The position numbers and the translations under genes are program-made. A DNA stretch of 64,000 nt. Source: Vibrio fortis. GTDB lineage: Bacteria; Pseudomonadota; Gammaproteobacteria; Enterobacterales; Vibrionaceae. The stretch's first letter is position 1; the number at the start of each line of letters is the position of its first letter. Positions 15,001 through 20,050 of the stretch are shown one piece after another. The stretch is taken from NCBI RefSeq assembly GCF_024347475.1, contig NZ_AP025487.1, forward strand, positions 1,364,001-1,428,000, in the 5' to 3' direction. The notes beneath the pieces are model-generated. The model searched no databases, was not told the origin of the DNA, and worked only from the letters and a program-made list of their open reading frames with translations.

Positions 15001-17735
15001 ATAATGGCGGAGGCGTGTGGAGTGTTCAACTGCCATCTAGCGTGTCGAATTCATTTGATTTGAGTGAAGTATCGGTACTACCTCCGAAAGACTTCAGCGG
15101 TACTTTTGAATTTGGTGTTGAAGTCTTTACGCAAGAGTCTCTGCTTGGTGTACCAACCAACGCAGGTACGCTGCCGAAGTTCCAAGTACATGTATTACCG
15201 GTAGGGGACGATATTGATACGGATCCCACTGATTCTGTTTCAGGATTGGAAGGTCAAAACATTGATATCGAAATCAATGCGAGCATTCTTGATAATGAGG
15301 CGTCTGCACCTGGACTTATGACCGAGAATGACCCAGAGACTATCCGTGTGGTGGTTAGCAATGTGCCTTCTGATGCTTCAATCTTGTATCCAGATGGAAC
15401 AACGTTAGGCACCTACGATGCGGGTAGTGACACTTGGACGCTAGATGTAGATGCAACCGAACTCGACAAGATTGTATTCAATTCTGGTGAGCACAATTCA
15501 GAAGCGGGTAACGCACTGGGCATTGATGCGCCCTTGACTATCTCTGTACGCTCAGTGGATACGGATGCCGATAACACCGAGTACTTAGGTACAGAAACCA
15601 TTTTCAACGTGGATTTGGTTATTGATCCAATCAATGACCAACCAATCTTCGTCAATATTGAGAACTTAGAGACACCAGAAGATACCTCTGTTGCCTTGAG
15701 TGATATGTCGGGCTTCAAAATCGAAGATCCTGATGCCGTCTATGATGACCCAAGTGCGATATACACACTCACGCTTTCGGTTGATCAAGGCACGTTGAGC
15801 TATACCTCTTCTACGGGAGTAACCTCAACACCAACAACGGGTACCTCAATCGTTCTTTCTGGCACCTTAGCCAATATTAATAATGCACTAGACAGTGGTA
15901 GCGTCAGATTTGAGTTGGGCGCCGACGAGAATTACTTGAATCAGGGCGGTGTAGCGACAGTTACTGCCACTGTCGATGATGGTGGTAATAATGGCTCTTC
16001 GGGCCCGTTAACCAACCAAACCACGTTTGAGATTAAAGTTACAGAAGTCAACGACATGCCTGTTGCTCCTAATATCGATTTAGGAACGATTGCTGAATAT
16101 GATCAAATCGTTATCAAAGCATTAGATTTGATTGCTGCATCGAGTGACCCTGAGGGGGACAACTTAACAGTAACAAATGTTAGCCTCACATCAGGTCAAG
16201 GCCAGTTGCAGTACTTTGAAAATAGTGGTGGTGTTGATGACCCATCGATTACTGGCCCATACTGGGTGTTTGATGCGAATGATGAATACGATGCGATTAG
16301 TGGCGATATCAGCTTCACATACACCATTCAAGATGATGGGAAAACCAATGGAACTGATGACTTCTTAACAGATACCGGAGATTTGAGCTTAACAGTGACA
16401 GGTGTTAATGATTCGCCGATTATTAATGGTGACAATGTCACGTTTACGATCGACGAAGATGTTGACCAGTTGATCAGTGGTATCACCGTTGCGGACCCTG
16501 ATTACGTTGGTGTTCATGCGGGGGATTTCATGACAGTCACCTTGAGTGTCGACTTTGGTACGCTATCAGCAACATTGCCGGGCACGACTACCGTGACTGT
16601 GAGCGGGCAAGGTACAAACTCAATCATGTTAGAAGGGACACCTGCGGACATTAATGCGATTCTTAACACGCCAACCAATCCTGTAGGTGTGTTTGTTGAT
16701 ACCCAGTACATTCCATCGAACAGCATTAAACTGCAAGTTGTGGCGGAAGACAGTGGTAACCCATCAGGCATCATTATTGAGACACCACCGCAAGAGTTCA
16801 CGATTCAGGTAACGCCAGTGGCCAACACGCCAAGCCTGTCGATTGATCCTGCATTGAATTACGTTCGCAATATTACGGCAAGCCAAACTGCCAGTGCGAG
16901 CGGCATTCCATTGGTAGGTATTGTGGCGGCGTTGGCTGACATTAATGAAGTTCTGACGTTGAATATCAAAGATGTGCCAGCAGGTGCTTCTGTAATTAGT
17001 AGCGCGGGTACTGTTTCTCTTAATGGAGGAGTATGGGTTGCATCCGCCGATGCGATTGATAGCCTACAGATCGTTGACCTCCCGCAAGCTGTTACACCGC
17101 ATACTATCAAGCTTGAAGCTGTGTCATCGGAGTTGGATGATGGTAACGCTGTTATCACTCCGGGAGCCACGTCTACTGAGATCGATCTCAATCTCACTAT
17201 TGTTGCGGATGCTACTGATATCGACCTCAGTGCGACATCCGACGACGTGCAGTTGATTGGGGATGGTGGCAATGCGGTTCTTGAAGCCGGTAGTGGGGAT
17301 GACCGTCTTGAAGGTGGTAGCGGTAACGATGAGCTGATTGGTGGTGACGGCAATGATACTTTAATCGGTGGTGATGGCTTCGACATCCTGACAGGTGGCG
17401 ACGGCATGGACTCTTTTGTCTGGCTTAATATCCAAGATGGTGTTGAAGATACGATTACCGATTTTGACTTGTCTGAGGGCGACACCATTGACTTGAGAGA
17501 AGTATTACCTGAGCTGCAAAATGCGACGCTAGACATGGGGGTGTTGTTACAACAGATAGACGCTAAAGTCGTAGACGGCAGTAATATTGAGCTAACGATA
17601 AACCCTGATGGTATGGGCACTACTCAGCAAACTATCTTAGTTGAAGACCTTGCTCCGCAACTGACTCTTGTTAGTACCATGCCTGATGACATCTTAGATG
17701 CGTTAGTTCAACAAAATGTGATTGTTCATGGCTAG
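1..17735 (+). CDS. Giant type I secreted RTX/T1SS-143 repeat protein, 5' partial
   Basis: This is probably a cell-surface or released adhesin exported by a type I (ABC/TolC) secretion system. The frame is open from base 3, so the start lies upstream; the GTG at 36 is an internal valine codon. From about 36 to 9640 it is a tandem array of ~274-residue units. Each unit has two alternating Ig-like domains: one carries SLSE-LADGS, QSDDVEKFRLEP and YTFTLLEALDH motifs, the other EPTVADLAAG, SADGA-ITQFTYDG and VRFEPNRDLDH. Each ends in an acidic SDGD-type loop and a TDGD/DD linker, probably Ca-binding. Diverged single domains follow to ~10970, then a non-repetitive and cadherin-like region. RTX nonapeptides (GGSGNDELIGGDGNDTL) lie near 17290-17400, followed by a C-terminal secretion module (DSFVW, DTITDFDLSEGD, DTIDL). 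Family assignment is firm; the adhesive role is inferred. No type I exporter gene lies in the window. Confidence 0.93.
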   Translation, partial: EGSLFITLEGDVRFEPNRDLDHESGPIVKSIVVTSSDGDVDVETATVLLTITDGDIPTIESVPSVSLSESDLADGSTPSGVAVSQTETISFTNQSDDVEKFRLEPSEFNIGGALTSNNITVELKEDPVDSGNYVGFIDDGGTEVPVFTLSFSGTTLGQYTFTLLEALDHADGLDNNELMFDLPVYAVDSDGDDSLMSPLSVTIGDDVQIMANGTLDITEPTVADLAAGTVTTNTIDVMPAQSADGAVITQFTYDGGTAQTLDSTITGEQKFTFTEGDVYVTIEGNVRFEPNRDLDHEAGDIVKSLVFTSSDGDVDVETATVTLTISDGDIPTIESVPSITLAEADLADGSSPIIGAVSQTETISFTNQSDDVEKFRLEPTEFNTDNSLKSDGLIIELREEPTGSGNYIGFTTDISNAETTVFTLDFSSTTLGEYTFTLFEAIDHDPIQGNNDLTFNLPVYAVDTDGDDSLMSPLSVTITDDIQVMASGALSIDEPTVVDLASGTPTTSVFDVLTSASADGASVTQFTYDGTAYTLDQTDSSEQEFFFTEGSLFITTQGEVRFEPNRDLDHSAGDIVKSIVVTSSDGDDDVLTSTVTLTITDGDVPTIDVISPVSLSESNLADGSAPSGSAVSQTETITFTNQSDDVDHFRIATDEFNPLGALTSNGLEVELREFPADSGQYTGFTTNALNQEVEVFTINFDDVVLGRYTFTLLEALDHEDGLNNNNLSFDLPVYAVDSDGDDSAMSPLTVTIEDDEQGMSNGVLTIEEPTVADLAAGVVTTTTIDVMPEQSADGATITQFTYDGGAPLVLDQTDTGEQEFIFTEGSLFITLEGDVRFEPNRDLDHESGLIVKSIVVTSSDGDVDVETATVLLTITDGDIPTIESVPSVSLSESELANGSAPSGVAVSQTETISFTNQSDDVEKFRLEPTQFNIGGALTSNSIAVELKEDPVDSGNYVGFISDGGTEVPVFTLSFSETTLGQYTFTLLEALDHADGLDNNELTFDLPVYAVDSDGDDSLMSPLSVTIGDDVQIMANGTLDITEPTVADLAAGTVTTNTIDVMPAQSADGAVITQFTYDGGAAQTLDSTITGEQKFTFTEGDLYVTIEGNVRFEPNRDLDHEAGDIVKSLVFTSSDGDVDVETATVTLTISDGDIPTIESVPSIALAEADLADGSSPIIGAVSQTETISFTNQSDDVEKFRLEPSEFNSDDSLKFDGLPIDLKEDPAGSGNYVGFTTNATNVETQIFTLSFNAATLGEYSFTLLENIDHEDGRGNNDLTFNLSVYAVDTDGNDSLMSPLSVTITDDVQVMVSGALSIEEPTVADLASGTPTTSVFDVLTSASADGASVTQFTYDGTAYTLDQTDSSEQEFTFTEGSLFITTQGEVRFEPNRDLDHSAGDIVKSIVVTSSDGDDDVLTSTVTLTITDGDVPTINVIPPISLSESNLTGGSDPSSSAVSDTKVIQFTDESDDVVSFRIEPTLFNTLGALTANNLAVQIKEDPTSPGDYIGFVKDASDVETNVFTISFSDTNLGQYTFTLLESLDHEDGLDKNLVIFDVPVFAVDSDGDDSAMSPLTVTIEDDEQGMSNGVLTIEEPTVADLAAGVVTTTTIDVMPEQSADGATITQFTYDGGTPLVLDQDDSGEQEFIFTEGSLFITLEGDVRFEPNRDLDHESGPIVKSIVVTSSDGDVDVETATVLLTITDGDIPTIESVPSVSLSETQLADGSVPSGVALSQTETISFTNQSDDVEKFRLEPSEFNIGGALTSNNIAVELKEDPADSGNYVGFINDGGTEVPVFTLSFSGTTLGQYTFTLLEALDHADGLDNNELTFDLPVYAVDSDGDDSLMSPLSVTIGDDVQIMANGTLDITEPTVADLAAGTVTTNTIDVMPAQSADGAVITQFTYDGGAAQTLDSTITGEQKFTFTEGDVYVTIEGNVRFEPNRDLDHEAGDIVKSLVFTSSDGDVDVETATVTLTISDGDIPTIESVSSITLAEAGLADGSSPIIGAVSQTETISFTSQSDDVEKFRLEPTEFNTDDSLKSDGLIIEIREEPTGSGNYIGFTTDISNVETTVFTVNFSSSTLGEYTFTLLEAIDHRPIQGNNDLTFNLPVYAVDTDGDDSLMSPLSVTITDDIQSLVAGSMTAKEPSTGIETSNTIDLMPDSSADGGMLTSFSYDGEALQTLNQNIVGEQSFTYDEGTLFVTIDGSMRFEPVSDLDHSGGDIVKTISVNSIDGDGDIVSTSVSLTIEDGDEPVIDIIPDVALNEANLDGGSASTGTAVSETKVITFTEGSDDVTDFRVDTANFNTSGTLKSNGLTVEMKEQSADSGNYVGFITDASNVETNVFTLEFSDTNLGQYTFTLLEALDHADASLANMLDFDIPVIAVDADNTDSASSSLNVTITDDLQQTQDRTLSIVEPVTTSGAGGPPSTGIVDVMPTDSADGATVTQFMYGTDGPFTLDQTNFTEQEFAVADGKLFVKLDGSVRFEPDRNLDHSDGDIVRSIVVTTSDFDKDVETATVTLTITDGVDPVINIVPDVYLSEVNLADGSMPTSGPVSSTHTITYTEGSDNFSHFRIDTNDFNFGGLLKSNGLVVELKEEPADSGNYVGFTTDALGAETDIFTINFDSVNKGQFTITLLEAVDHLNGLNYNDLNFRLPIYAVDTDDSESTRRDIVVTIEDDIQQMQDGILTITEPTSGTPTTATVDVMPLSSADGATITQFTYDGGLAISLDQTITGEQEFTFTEGSLFVTLDGDVRFEPNRNLDHSSGNIVKDVVFTSSDFDNDVFMSSVRLTIIDGEDPELNVVPGVNLSESNLSDGSSPDSNLISETNTITTFASSDDIAKIIVNTSLFNVGGTIRSNGLVVDLREDPVNSGDYLAFTTVSPGVEVPIFTLTFDDLIPSKYTFTLLEHLDHPDGDGNNEIRFDLSVRAQDTDGDISDPKPLEVIIGDDVQVMQSGDLTVTEPTAGTVTSDVFETITGPSADGSTVIGFTYDGGAEQLLNQNDTGEQAFVYPEGTLYIKLNGDIRFEPNRNLDHENGDIIKDIVVNSRDQDLDPEDATVRLIISDGAPPTINLIPPVSLSEVNLADGSSPSLPVSDTKQISFTAGSDDVSYFRIETTEFNVGGSLKSNGLAIQLKEDPSVSGGYIGFTTEDPLLGPEVEIFKISFSQSVLGEYTFTLLQEIDHADVQGNNDQVFTLPVYAVDTDETDSTMTPLSVTITDDVPEITDTGVGSTFIVDEEDIGNPTQATGSFVTTEGADQVDAYELRNIAALEAMLSSGSEGIEINKISGSANTTTYQGVTDTTDTPIFTLELTNDGDYTFTLLGPLNHAMTPTNLDTLTIPFDVVAVDGDGDDSNQYELPIVVLDDAPTMTAPTGETVVDEDDLAGIGSDQSEDTVINGLFTIDEGADGVVLYELVNPDAVITGLTSEGESLEWLAVVESGTTFTYTAQTETSNEAVFEIVFDTSDNSYQFELFKPLKHPDADTENSIPLNFSVVAEDFDGDQSNAIALNLSVTDDVPLVTTQSITRLEGQNYNGSKVNMFATATDTGADGTVLTQIEGTSDGDTGIVFRRRPNDTETDTYDLNSGRQQVRVYEQEYDAGGNVVDERELGRLRINSNGEVEFRANSYLEHNGDEINFSINVIATDGDLDTSETPLNITIVDRDSTAVSLKVTTTEDIGRDPSIDYAAGSEPTDLENTFDNQDGLSDTPAKVELQVNFYDQDNSEEIGQLKIFDNTNHRGTFYYFDGSEYVKLATDVDGNFVLDGANIVQTFVPDPYDPNNPGDTIATIENLYFVPDRNFSTGENGVRINYELEIDKNGSFDHTVTSNFRIEIEAVADEAEWDDVNSTYTYLPDTDNMGTEIPVTEDGNTITLNLEANSQDTSRPETLTYQLTVEEGAGQFTLLDSSGDPIGPVGGPYIIDAADINSTVVDPIDNFSGTISFKVVALTEETTNPFLDSDNSGANSKQFATSDERTIVIDVLPDADLGTLSVNRKTINEDNILDPDVVGDPSNRVALTLDEVITMTASEDADTSETLYVRINNITEGAELYWLGTNTVVPTVNVNGVDYQEILYSELANVEVIPKEHSNEDFSFSVLGVVKDEASLSTGTVVDEITFGPKTVNIEVIGVADVPFGGTNGTDWTAITDGTASGVQTTIQESQNGDSFAVLDFTVLSGERRPDDPADSPLAGDGSEAITVILSGIPEGVVIEDGDGTVIDLNFVGYEDDINGNPDLNKPIYEANITEEGITSGIRIRPVDSSTENIHIKGQVVVTENDGHTLTFDQEVRILVEPRIDTSATYGNTTTGNEDTAINIDWHPQGADYIDDDEHFTSITINGIPAGVTAVVNGDVTVDDSVPGTLVITPKDASQTPAQFTQIALANDFIQMTPPENSSEDFTLTTVVEMEERDFEYTDDAIVGEGGRVVANPAIEGTITVQVVPVVEPEDPDGDNVDENFIVFSNEDGTGELTSITSDNAGVIKFTTNSDNQAVDGGGVEILDGEYVIRYKEEDVSPEFAINEVVNEVVIQLNTTSDGALPEEVLSQLLVTGAVYEGNGRWVVTDEDAFTISAPEGLDLTAPYDDGINTNTSSIKMTVFTQVEDLGDEAGDQNSQIVQRQGEVTLTFPEDIAGGGEIAADISATPNQTIDAVEDVQVMLGDALESIISFSGGDAFNDQITIVIDDTVVVNPGDPDETTINISIGGSGEIDFVNGEYVYQSTLVQGVTPDFSDLVLNLPADYSGDFELPFTVITKDLISGDEKVLDTSAVIKVSAVTDVAPSISVDITGSLDDSLNPVDIDGQPGAEAVGYEDTYIVLDFSGSVADQVNGVEGGDERFTDITLTLTDTTNGQFYSSTGAPLGTTISFTESEIENGALSGVLFRPKENFPTYDDVNGVDVSTVSVTVSGNILDTATFNEGGSSTTEDATSESFSTVVSFDVVPVVDDVQITGPGSDPDIIEITGDEDQEISLAGSSPVSIALADLDGSEEFVSIKFTDVPDGFQFRVDSGSDFTVKNNGGGVWSVQLPSSVSNSFDLSEVSVLPPKDFSGTFEFGVEVFTQESLLGVPTNAGTLPKFQVHVLPVGDDIDTDPTDSVSGLEGQNIDIEINASILDNEASAPGLMTENDPETIRVVVSNVPSDASILYPDGTTLGTYDAGSDTWTLDVDATELDKIVFNSGEHNSEAGNALGIDAPLTISVRSVDTDADNTEYLGTETIFNVDLVIDPINDQPIFVNIENLETPEDTSVALSDMSGFKIEDPDAVYDDPSAIYTLTLSVDQGTLSYTSSTGVTSTPTTGTSIVLSGTLANINNALDSGSVRFELGADENYLNQGGVATVTATVDDGGNNGSSGPLTNQTTFEIKVTEVNDMPVAPNIDLGTIAEYDQIVIKALDLIAASSDPEGDNLTVTNVSLTSGQGQLQYFENSGGVDDPSITGPYWVFDANDEYDAISGDISFTYTIQDDGKTNGTDDFLTDTGDLSLTVTGVNDSPIINGDNVTFTIDEDVDQLISGITVADPDYVGVHAGDFMTVTLSVDFGTLSATLPGTTTVTVSGQGTNSIMLEGTPADINAILNTPTNPVGVFVDTQYIPSNSIKLQVVAEDSGNPSGIIIETPPQEFTIQVTPVANTPSLSIDPALNYVRNITASQTASASGIPLVGIVAALADINEVLTLNIKDVPAGASVISSAGTVSLNGGVWVASADAIDSLQIVDLPQAVTPHTIKLEAVSSELDDGNAVITPGATSTEIDLNLTIVADATDIDLSATSDDVQLIGDGGNAVLEAGSGDDRLEGGSGNDELIGGDGNDTLIGGDGFDILTGGDGMDSFVWLNIQDGVEDTITDFDLSEGDTIDLREVLPELQNATLDMGVLLQQIDAKVVDGSNIELTINPDGMGTTQQTILVEDLAPQLTLVSTMPDDILDALVQQNVIVHG
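36..6390 (+). repeat. 2469-bp higher-order tandem repeat (alpha-beta-gamma units)
   Basis: The VRFEPNRDLDH block begins at 36, 858, 1680, 2505, 3327, 4149, 4974 and 5796. Adjacent spacing is 822 or 825 bp. Every third unit is most alike, so 36/2505/4974, 858/3327/5796 and 1680/4149 form three unit types repeating at exactly 2469 bp (823 codons). Parts of the copies are nearly identical in DNA, for example around 62-178 against 5002-5118, while neighbouring stretches differ. The third copy lacks its gamma unit and diverges near 6390. Bases 1-35 match the end of a preceding gamma unit, so the array continues to the left of the window. Confidence 0.9.
6606..9640 (+). repeat. Diverged tail of the 270-275 residue repeat array
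   Basis: Four further copies of the VRFEP-LDH block start at 6606, 7431, 8241 and 9051, spaced 825 or 810 bp apart. They keep the two-domain plan but differ clearly in DNA from each other and from the left array. They therefore look like older units that recent duplication or conversion has not homogenised. Confidence 0.85.
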
Positions 17736-17754
17736 CCGCTAAGTTGTATCGAAA

Positions 17755-17791
17755 AACGCCGACTCAACCGAGTCGGCGTTTAATTTTTTAA
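17755..17791. terminator. Bidirectional rho-independent terminator
   Basis: A GC-rich stem (CGCCGACTC / GAGTCGGCG) with a 4-nt AACC loop is flanked by A-run and T-run, 20 bp after the giant gene stop. It can also end transcription of the convergent gene that stops at 17804. Confidence 0.9.
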
Positions 17792-17803
17792 TAAAAGGAG
17801 AGA

Positions 17804-18568
17804 CTACTTTAAAGAGTTTTTCTGTAGTAGTTCATCTTCAACACCCTTGAGCTTCATCTCGTCCATAATGAAGTTAACGGTGTTCAATAGGCGTTGTTCA
17901 CCTTTTGGGATCAAGTAACCAAACTGACTATTGGTAAATGGCGTCTCACAACGTGCCGCTTCTAAACGTTCATCGGTAACTTGATAGAACAGGCCTTCTG
18001 GTGTTTCTGTCACCATGACATCAACCTTACCCGTTGCAACCGCTTTGGGCACATCCAGGTTGTTTTCGTATCGAGTAAAGCTCGCTTGTTGTAGATGCTT
18101 GTCAGCAAATGCTTCGTTAGTACCACCGATATTAACGCCCACTTTTACAGAAGGCTGGTTCACTTTATCTATGGTGTTGAATTGGTCGACTTTGCCTTTG
18201 GCTACAAGGAAGCATTTACCAAAAGTCATGTAGCCTTGAGTTTGCTCTGCAGCAAGTTGGCGTTGCATCTTACGAGTGATTCCCCCCATTGCAATGTCGT
18301 ACTTATCTGCTTCAAGATCCGTTAATAGGTCTTTCCAGCTAGTACGCACAAGCTTAAGTTCAACACCCAGTTGGTCGGCTATGTGTTTGGCAACATCAAT
18401 ATCGTAGCCTGAGTAGCCTTTGCCATCGAAATAAGAGAAAGGTTTGTAGTCACCCGTTGTGCCGACTCGTAGCATGCCTGACTCTTGGATGTCTTCCAAT
18501 TGGTCAGCGACGACTGATCCGCTGGCAGCAAGAGCGATAGAAGCGAGTAATAAAGATATCTTTTTCAT
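17804..18568 (-). CDS. Periplasmic family 3 solute-binding / PheC-like cyclohexadienyl dehydratase
   Basis: 254 residues with a clear Sec signal peptide (lysine start, hydrophobic core, cut near SVVA-DQ at 22), so it acts in the periplasm. The mature part is a bacterial extracellular solute-binding protein fold. Several stretches resemble Pseudomonas PheC, the secreted cyclohexadienyl dehydratase that makes phenylpyruvate or phenylalanine from prephenate or arogenate: LRVGTTGDYKPFSY near 33, TSWKDLLTDL near 80, IGGTNEAFADKHL near 151 and a conserved Glu in TETPEG near 190. No permease or ATPase gene is adjacent, which favours a free-standing enzyme over a transporter receptor. An orphan amino acid-binding protein remains possible. 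It converges on the giant gene and is divergent from the next gene. Confidence 0.75.
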   Translation of the reverse strand: MKKISLLLASIALAASGSVVADQLEDIQESGMLRVGTTGDYKPFSYFDGKGYSGYDIDVAKHIADQLGVELKLVRTSWKDLLTDLEADKYDIAMGGITRKMQRQLAAEQTQGYMTFGKCFLVAKGKVDQFNTIDKVNQPSVKVGVNIGGTNEAFADKHLQQASFTRYENNLDVPKAVATGKVDVMVTETPEGLFYQVTDERLEAARCETPFTNSQFGYLIPKGEQRLLNTVNFIMDEMKLKGVEDELLQKNSLK

Positions 18569-18777
18569 TGTTATTGTCTGTTGTGTTTGGTTTGAGAATT
18601 AAAACTAACAGAAAGGAGAAGAGAAAGAGATCAAACCAATGCGTAATTAGACTTTATTGTCAAAAGTCGCAATTAGTCTGACTATTAACTGACATATTGT
18701 CTGATTTATACCCCATGATAAGCCTAATACGTCTAGTTGATCACAGATTCTTACTTAAGGTCATTGCACAATAGGTT

Positions 18778-18805
18778 TTGCACCAATATAATATAATCAT
18801 ACAAT
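18778..18805 (+). promoter_or_regulatory. Candidate sigma70 promoter of the GRTP dehydrogenase gene
   Basis: TTGCAC (18778-18783) and TACAAT (18800-18805) are separated by 16 bp in an A/T-rich tract about 30 bp ahead of the start codon. A good AGGAG ribosome site follows. This is read by eye only. Confidence 0.4.
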
Positions 18806-18834
18806 AACACATTACTTGAGTATAGGAGTTAGTT

Positions 18835-19713
18835 ATGACAAAACCTGTCATTGGTTTCATTGGCCTTGGTCTTATGGGCGGCAACATGGTTGAGAACCTA
18901 CAAAAACGTGGTTATGAGCTAAACGTTATGGATCTTAACAAAGAAGCAGTTGCGGCTTGTGTAGCTCGTGGTGCAAAAGAAGCAACTTCTGGCAAAGAAC
19001 TTGCGGAAAACAGCGACATCGTAATGCTATGTCTTACAACGTCTGCTGTTGTAGAAAAAGTAGTTTACGGTGATGAAGGTATCCTAGCGGGCATCAAAGA
19101 AGGTGCAACACTGATTGACTTCGGTACTTCTATCCCAGCTTCAACTCGCAAGATTGGTGAAGACCTTGCAGCGAAAGGCGCAGGTATGATTGACGCACCA
19201 CTAGGTCGTACACCAGCACACGCTAAAGATGGCCTGCTAAATATCATGGCTGCTGGCGACATCGAAACATTCAACAAGGTTAAACCTGTTCTTGATGATC
19301 AAGGCGAAAACGTATTCCACCTAGGTGCTCTAGGTTCAGGTCACGTGACTAAGCTTGTAAACAACTTCATGGGTATGACAACTGTAGCGACAATGTCTCA
19401 AGCATTCGCAGTTGCAAAACTGGCTGGTGTTGATGGCCAACAACTGTTCGACATCATGTCTGCAGGTCCATCTAACTCTCCGTTCATGCAGTTCTGTAAG
19501 TTCTACGCAGTCGACGGCGAAGAGAAGCTAGGTTTCTCAGTAGCAAACGCGAACAAAGACCTTGGTTACTTCCTAGAGATGGTTTCTGACCTGGGTACTG
19601 AGTCTCTAATTGCTGAAGGTACTTCTAAGAGCCTACAAGCTGCAGTTGATGCAGGCCTAGGTCAAAACGACGTACCTGTACTATTTGATTACTTCACTAA
19701 GCTAGAGAAGTAA
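18835..19713 (+). CDS. Beta-hydroxyacid dehydrogenase family protein with YihU-like GRT motif
   Basis: 292 residues, the usual length for the 3-hydroxyisobutyrate / tartronate semialdehyde / sulfolactaldehyde reductase family. The N-terminal Rossmann motif GFIGLGLMGGNM spans residues 7-18. The family catalytic Lys is at 173 (TKLVNNF), with the two following Asn. The substrate loop reads DAPLGRTPAHA (120-130) instead of the usual DAPVSGG; a GRT loop is the form seen in E. coli YihU, where it contacts the sulfonate of sulfolactaldehyde. Codons are strongly biased, as in gnd, which suggests high expression. It stands alone with its own promoter and terminator. Substrate candidates are an anionic 3-hydroxyaldehyde or sulfolactaldehyde; an alginate-derived DEH reductase (DehR-type, known in V. 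splendidus) is another option. The family is certain, the substrate is not. Confidence 0.85.
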   Translation: MTKPVIGFIGLGLMGGNMVENLQKRGYELNVMDLNKEAVAACVARGAKEATSGKELAENSDIVMLCLTTSAVVEKVVYGDEGILAGIKEGATLIDFGTSIPASTRKIGEDLAAKGAGMIDAPLGRTPAHAKDGLLNIMAAGDIETFNKVKPVLDDQGENVFHLGALGSGHVTKLVNNFMGMTTVATMSQAFAVAKLAGVDGQQLFDIMSAGPSNSPFMQFCKFYAVDGEEKLGFSVANANKDLGYFLEMVSDLGTESLIAEGTSKSLQAAVDAGLGQNDVPVLFDYFTKLEK

Positions 19714-19714
19714 T

Positions 19715-19779
19715 ACAAATAAACCCTACTCATGAGGATTTTTCTTCCTTTTCTCTCATGAGTAGGGTTGTTTATTTGT
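19715..19779 (+). terminator. Long inverted repeat, probable terminator
   Basis: Arms of about 22 nt (ACAAATAAA..CCCTACTCATGAG and its complement, with a 2-nt bulge) enclose a T-rich loop of about 18 nt. It starts right after the dehydrogenase stop. The stem is much longer than other terminators here. The remaining sequence to 20050 is A/T-rich and shows no gene. Confidence 0.75.
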
Positions 19780-20050
19780 CTGACTTAATCGTCAGTAATT
19801 ATGCCTTATACTTACGCTTAAAACATAACCTCTCAGTTCATTCTCTTCTGTTTTAATCATTTCCAATCTTTCGATTTCTTAGCTCTTACTTCCTCTGTTC
19901 GTGAGATTTCATAATCATTAAAGATCTTAAAAACCAAGATTTTATTTGTGTGCAATCTACCCAGACAGAGACTCCATGTTACTCTTAAACCATAATAGAG
20001 TGAGATATTAGAATTCTGACTCGCGAATATCGGATTAGAGAGAGGTAGGC

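Noticed and set aside
16859..17620. 253-residue open frame on the minus strand inside the giant gene
   Set aside because: It and many other antisense frames in 1-17735 follow from the codon bias of the Asp/Thr/Ser-rich repeats. They lack ribosome sites and any family feature, and the plus-strand protein is clear.
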